DNA from: Bacillota bacterium
Lineage (GTDB): Bacteria > Bacillota > Clostridia > DSM-8532
Direction of reading: 5' to 3'
Assembly: GCA_023410885.1 (NCBI GenBank)
Contig: JAEYPI010000222.1
Coordinates: 1 to 28,708, forward strand
Length of the DNA: 28,708 bases
Of the stretch, positions 26,467-28,708 are shown piece after piece. The notes under the pieces were generated by a model. It had not been told where the DNA came from. It worked only from the letters and a program-made list of their open reading frames with translations, and made no database searches. Within the stretch, counting starts at the first letter, position 1; the number at the start of each line of letters is the position of its first letter. The position numbers and the translations under genes are program-made.

Positions 26467-26588
26467 TCTTGTTATCTGAATAACAGAGCTTATTCTACCT
26501 TAACGTTCTTCTTATTGCTTTGCTTCTTTTCATTAAAGAACATAGGTGGTAAAAAAAAGAACCTCTAAGAAGTAAGGATAAGGCTTTT

Positions 26589-26632
26589 TAAAAAAGGCAG
26601 GAGTCATTTAATATGAACTCCTGCTTTTTTTA
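26589..26632. terminator. Bidirectional terminator between NlpC/P60 and AI-2E-family genes
   Basis: GCAGGAGT pairs with ACTCCTGC, with CAT/ATG inside and a TTAAT loop. Seven T follow on the plus strand and an A tract precedes it, so it can serve both convergent genes. Confidence 0.85.
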
Positions 26633-26695
26633 TTGCTATCAAGTTAAAAAAAAGGTATAACAGCCAGCTGAACTATGTTGAACCCCATAGGCCGA

Positions 26696-27835
26696 TTAAT
26701 GAATAATAATGTTCTTTTCTTTCAGCTTGCGATTTGTGATTCGCCGTATAATCGTATAAAGAACCGCAAATACCGGAATTCCCAATAAAATGCCAATAAG
26801 GCCGAACAGACTGCCGCCTACCACAATGGCAAACAACACCCACAGACCATCCAGTCCAATGGAATTCCCCACCACTCGGGGGTATATAAGGTTGCCCTCA
26901 AGCTGCTGAAGCACAACAATAAAGAGAATGAACCATAATGTTTTTTGAGGCTGAGCCATGAGAATGATAAAAGCACTCGGAATAGCGCCAATCCAAGCAC
27001 CAAAGATGGGAATGACACTTGTGACCGCTATAATCACACTACAGAGCAGGGCATAGGGAAATCTGAATATCAGCATACCAATGAACACTAGCACGCCGAT
27101 GATGAGCGCTTCGGTTAATTGCCCTCCTATAAAATTCTGAAAAGCCTTATTAGTCTGGGCACTGGTTTCAATGATACGTGCTGATGTGGCTTTTGAAGTA
27201 TAAGCAAAGGTCAGCTTTTTTAGAATTTTCATCATTTTCTCTTTGGTGGCCAGTAAATAGACAGAGACAATAAGGCCCATGATGACATTGATAATACTAT
27301 TGGTAAGGCCATAGGTGAACAAGAGAATCTGGGGCACTGTAGCCGATATAACCTGGCCGGCTTTTGTAACGATTTCATGCCAATTAATAGTGATGCTGCT
27401 CCAAAATTCTCCCGTCAGATTGTATTTTGCCGTCGTATCATTTATGAATTTCTGCAAAGATTTTAAATAGCCCTCCATATTACGGCTAAGCATTGAAATG
27501 CTTTCTGTCAGTTGTGGCACCACAAATAAGAGAATTGCCGTGAAAAAAGCAAATACAAGAACAAAGGTTGTCAAAAGGGATAGAGGGCGTTTCAGCTTTC
27601 TTACAAAGGGGCGTTTTGCACCTTCAAGCTTATGAAACAGCTTTTCCTCAAGCAAGCTCATTATAATATTTAATATATAAGCAAATACAATACCAAGAAT
27701 GAAGGGCGATAGTACTGATATAATAGTACCGATAAAGGCCAGTACCTCTTTAATATGGGATATACCTAGATAAAGCAAAATTGCATAGGTAATCAGTATG
27801 ATATAGCCTTTGAGCTTGTTCCCCCATTCATTCAT
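26696..27835 (-). CDS. AI-2E family transporter (PF01594), YtvI/PerM-like permease
   Basis: An integral membrane protein of 379 residues with about eight hydrophobic helices, two near the N terminus, then a soluble stretch (about 95-160) and the rest in the C-terminal half. The PF01594 signature region SVIPIFGAWIGAIPSAFIILM and the end LFGLIGILLGIPVFAVLYTI are clear. GGGAG lies 8 nt before ATG 27835; a longer frame from 27922 starts in the promoter region. Members export or exchange small solutes or ions; despite the family name most are not shown to carry AI-2, so no substrate is given. It is monocistronic. Confidence 0.9.
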   Translation of the reverse strand: MNEWGNKLKGYIILITYAILLYLGISHIKEVLAFIGTIISVLSPFILGIVFAYILNIIMSLLEEKLFHKLEGAKRPFVRKLKRPLSLLTTFVLVFAFFTAILLFVVPQLTESISMLSRNMEGYLKSLQKFINDTTAKYNLTGEFWSSITINWHEIVTKAGQVISATVPQILLFTYGLTNSIINVIMGLIVSVYLLATKEKMMKILKKLTFAYTSKATSARIIETSAQTNKAFQNFIGGQLTEALIIGVLVFIGMLIFRFPYALLCSVIIAVTSVIPIFGAWIGAIPSAFIILMAQPQKTLWFILFIVVLQQLEGNLIYPRVVGNSIGLDGLWVLFAIVVGGSLFGLIGILLGIPVFAVLYTIIRRITNRKLKEKNIIIH

Positions 27836-27870
27836 TCGGATTCTCTCCCATCTTTTATTTATTGAATAAG

Positions 27871-27899
27871 AGTATAACCCATATCCATCCAATTCGCAA
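27871..27899 (-). promoter_or_regulatory. Probable promoter of the AI-2E-family gene
   Basis: Minus-strand TTGCGA, 17 nt, TATACT, about 35 nt before the start codon. Confidence 0.5.
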
Positions 27900-27983
27900 C
27901 CAAGGGCCATCAATAATAGCATACACTGAACATTTTCATTTTAAACCTTTCAATTGGGCCGGCTAGAATTATCATATAAAGGG

Positions 27984-28011
27984 TTTACTCTTGTCCAGAA
28001 AAGATTATAAT
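27984..28011 (+). promoter_or_regulatory. Promoter of the lipoprotein gene
   Basis: TTTACT, 16 nt, then a perfect TATAAT, about 57 nt before the ATG at 28069. Confidence 0.55.
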
Positions 28012-28068
28012 GTAAGTAAAGATGTATAGGAATTTAAACAATGGTAACTGAAATATAGGAGGTATATC

Positions 28069-28708
28069 ATGCTATTGGGCAGGAAAACCAGAATACTCCT
28101 CTTATGCCTTACCTTAATAGCCGGTTTTCTCTTATCATCATGTAATTCCGAATATACAATGCAAAGTCATGAAAAGGGGATCTCAGAGGAGATATACGAT
28201 GAAGTATCAACAAATGCCGTCAATCTGGCAACCCCCAGAGAATCCGAATCATCCTATACCCCTTCACAATCAGCTTTGTCACCCATGCAAAATGAATTGG
28301 AGCGACTGAGTATTATCCTTGCCCCATATTTTGATGAGCACTCTGAGCTTTTTATAGGTCAGGATAATAAAGATTATATTTTAAATCATCTGTCAAAGCC
28401 TGAAACTTTTGTGGACCCCCTTAACGTAGCAGACTGGGAAAAAGCTATTCGTATTCTATTCTTCTTCGATGATGAAGACACCGCTTTAATCCAGACTTAT
28501 ATAACAGATTATGCCCAAAACGGACTAATTGAAAGACAATATGCCGTATCAGGACTCATGCAGCTCCTTTCTTTCAGGTACAATCTCTTTTTGGAAGAAG
28601 ATGCCGGAGCTTTAAAAGCCAATGAAATAGCTGATAGAGATGCACTGGCTGAAGCCCATCAGCTTTCAATATGCCAAGCCTATAGTCTTGGATTGGCAGA
28701 TATAACCG
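28069..28708 (+). CDS. Lipoprotein of unknown function, cut by the window end
   Basis: An open frame of 213 codons without a stop before the window end. It begins MLLGRKTRILLLCLTLIAGF and has a lipobox LSSC with the cysteine at residue 25, so the mature protein should be lipid-anchored on the outer face of the membrane. A Ser/Thr/Glu-rich spacer (about 26-70) leads to a helical region with ELERLSIILAPYFDE and NVADWEKAIRILFFFDDED. AGGAGG stands 6 nt before the ATG and a good promoter lies upstream. I do not recognise the mature domain. Confidence 0.82.
   Translation, partial: MLLGRKTRILLLCLTLIAGFLLSSCNSEYTMQSHEKGISEEIYDEVSTNAVNLATPRESESSYTPSQSALSPMQNELERLSIILAPYFDEHSELFIGQDNKDYILNHLSKPETFVDPLNVADWEKAIRILFFFDDEDTALIQTYITDYAQNGLIERQYAVSGLMQLLSFRYNLFLEEDAGALKANEIADRDALAEAHQLSICQAYSLGLADIT

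Noticed and set aside
26696..27835. AI-2 exporter linked to quorum sensing with the kinase operon
   Set aside because: The family name does not establish AI-2 transport, and the gene is 19 kb away with its own promoter.

Overview
The window looks like a chromosomal segment of an anaerobic, spore-forming member of the Clostridia. The evidence is strong AGGAGG-type ribosome binding sites with frequent TTG/GTG starts, a Tlp-type small acid-soluble spore protein, candidate sporulation promoters, two DUF4489 proteins (a clostridial family), an Etf-linked lactate dehydrogenase operon typical of anaerobes, and a c-di-AMP riboswitch in front of a cell-wall hydrolase. No RNA genes, phage genes, transposases or CRISPR arrays were seen. 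Species is not assigned.

Layout. (1) 180-7855, minus strand: a tight operon encoding a one-module nonribosomal peptide synthetase, a seven-TM histidine kinase and an HD-GYP response regulator. (2) 8113-9333: a patatin-like phospholipase frame broken by one in-frame TAG. (3) 9488-11407: a GH13 alpha-glucosidase; 11589-11816: spore protein Tlp; 11979-12977: a LacI-type regulator. (4) 13189-15108: arginine decarboxylase SpeA; 15269-15829: a membrane-anchored protein of unknown function. (5) 15984-16865 (+) and 21528-22016 (+): two DUF4489 paralogues that bracket a lactate dehydrogenase/Etf operon (lctB-lctC-lctD like, 16963-20358, minus) and its FadR/LldR-type regulator (20644-21342). (6) 22223-25366, minus: uridylyltransferase, N-acetylhexosamine kinase and GalE, a salvage route like the bifidobacterial lnpBCD genes. 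(7) 25573-26466 (+): promoter, c-di-AMP riboswitch and NlpC/P60 hydrolase. (8) 26696-27835, minus: AI-2E-family transporter; from 28069 (+): a lipoprotein gene cut by the window end.

The most interesting part is the first operon. The synthetase has domains C-A-T and then, in place of a thioesterase or the usual SDR-type reductase domain, about 360 residues that resemble the cyanobacterial acyl-ACP reductase (Aar), including a nucleotide-binding glycine motif and an apparent counterpart of its catalytic cysteine. It is followed by a membrane-sensor kinase and a c-di-GMP phosphodiesterase-type response regulator. The order signal synthase, sensor kinase, HD-GYP regulator is that of the rpfF-rpfC-rpfG quorum-sensing system, built from unrelated synthase parts. 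I propose, as inference only, that the operon makes and senses a small peptide- or amino-aldehyde-derived signal that controls c-di-GMP.

Secondary points are the matching sigma-K-like promoters in front of both DUF4489 genes, a sigma-G-like promoter in front of tlp, two near-perfect ATTGGTnnnACCAAT operators upstream of the lactate operon, the nonsense-interrupted patatin, and a 47-bp tandem hairpin repeat. Domain and family calls come from reading the protein sequences and from memory of the families; no database search was run.
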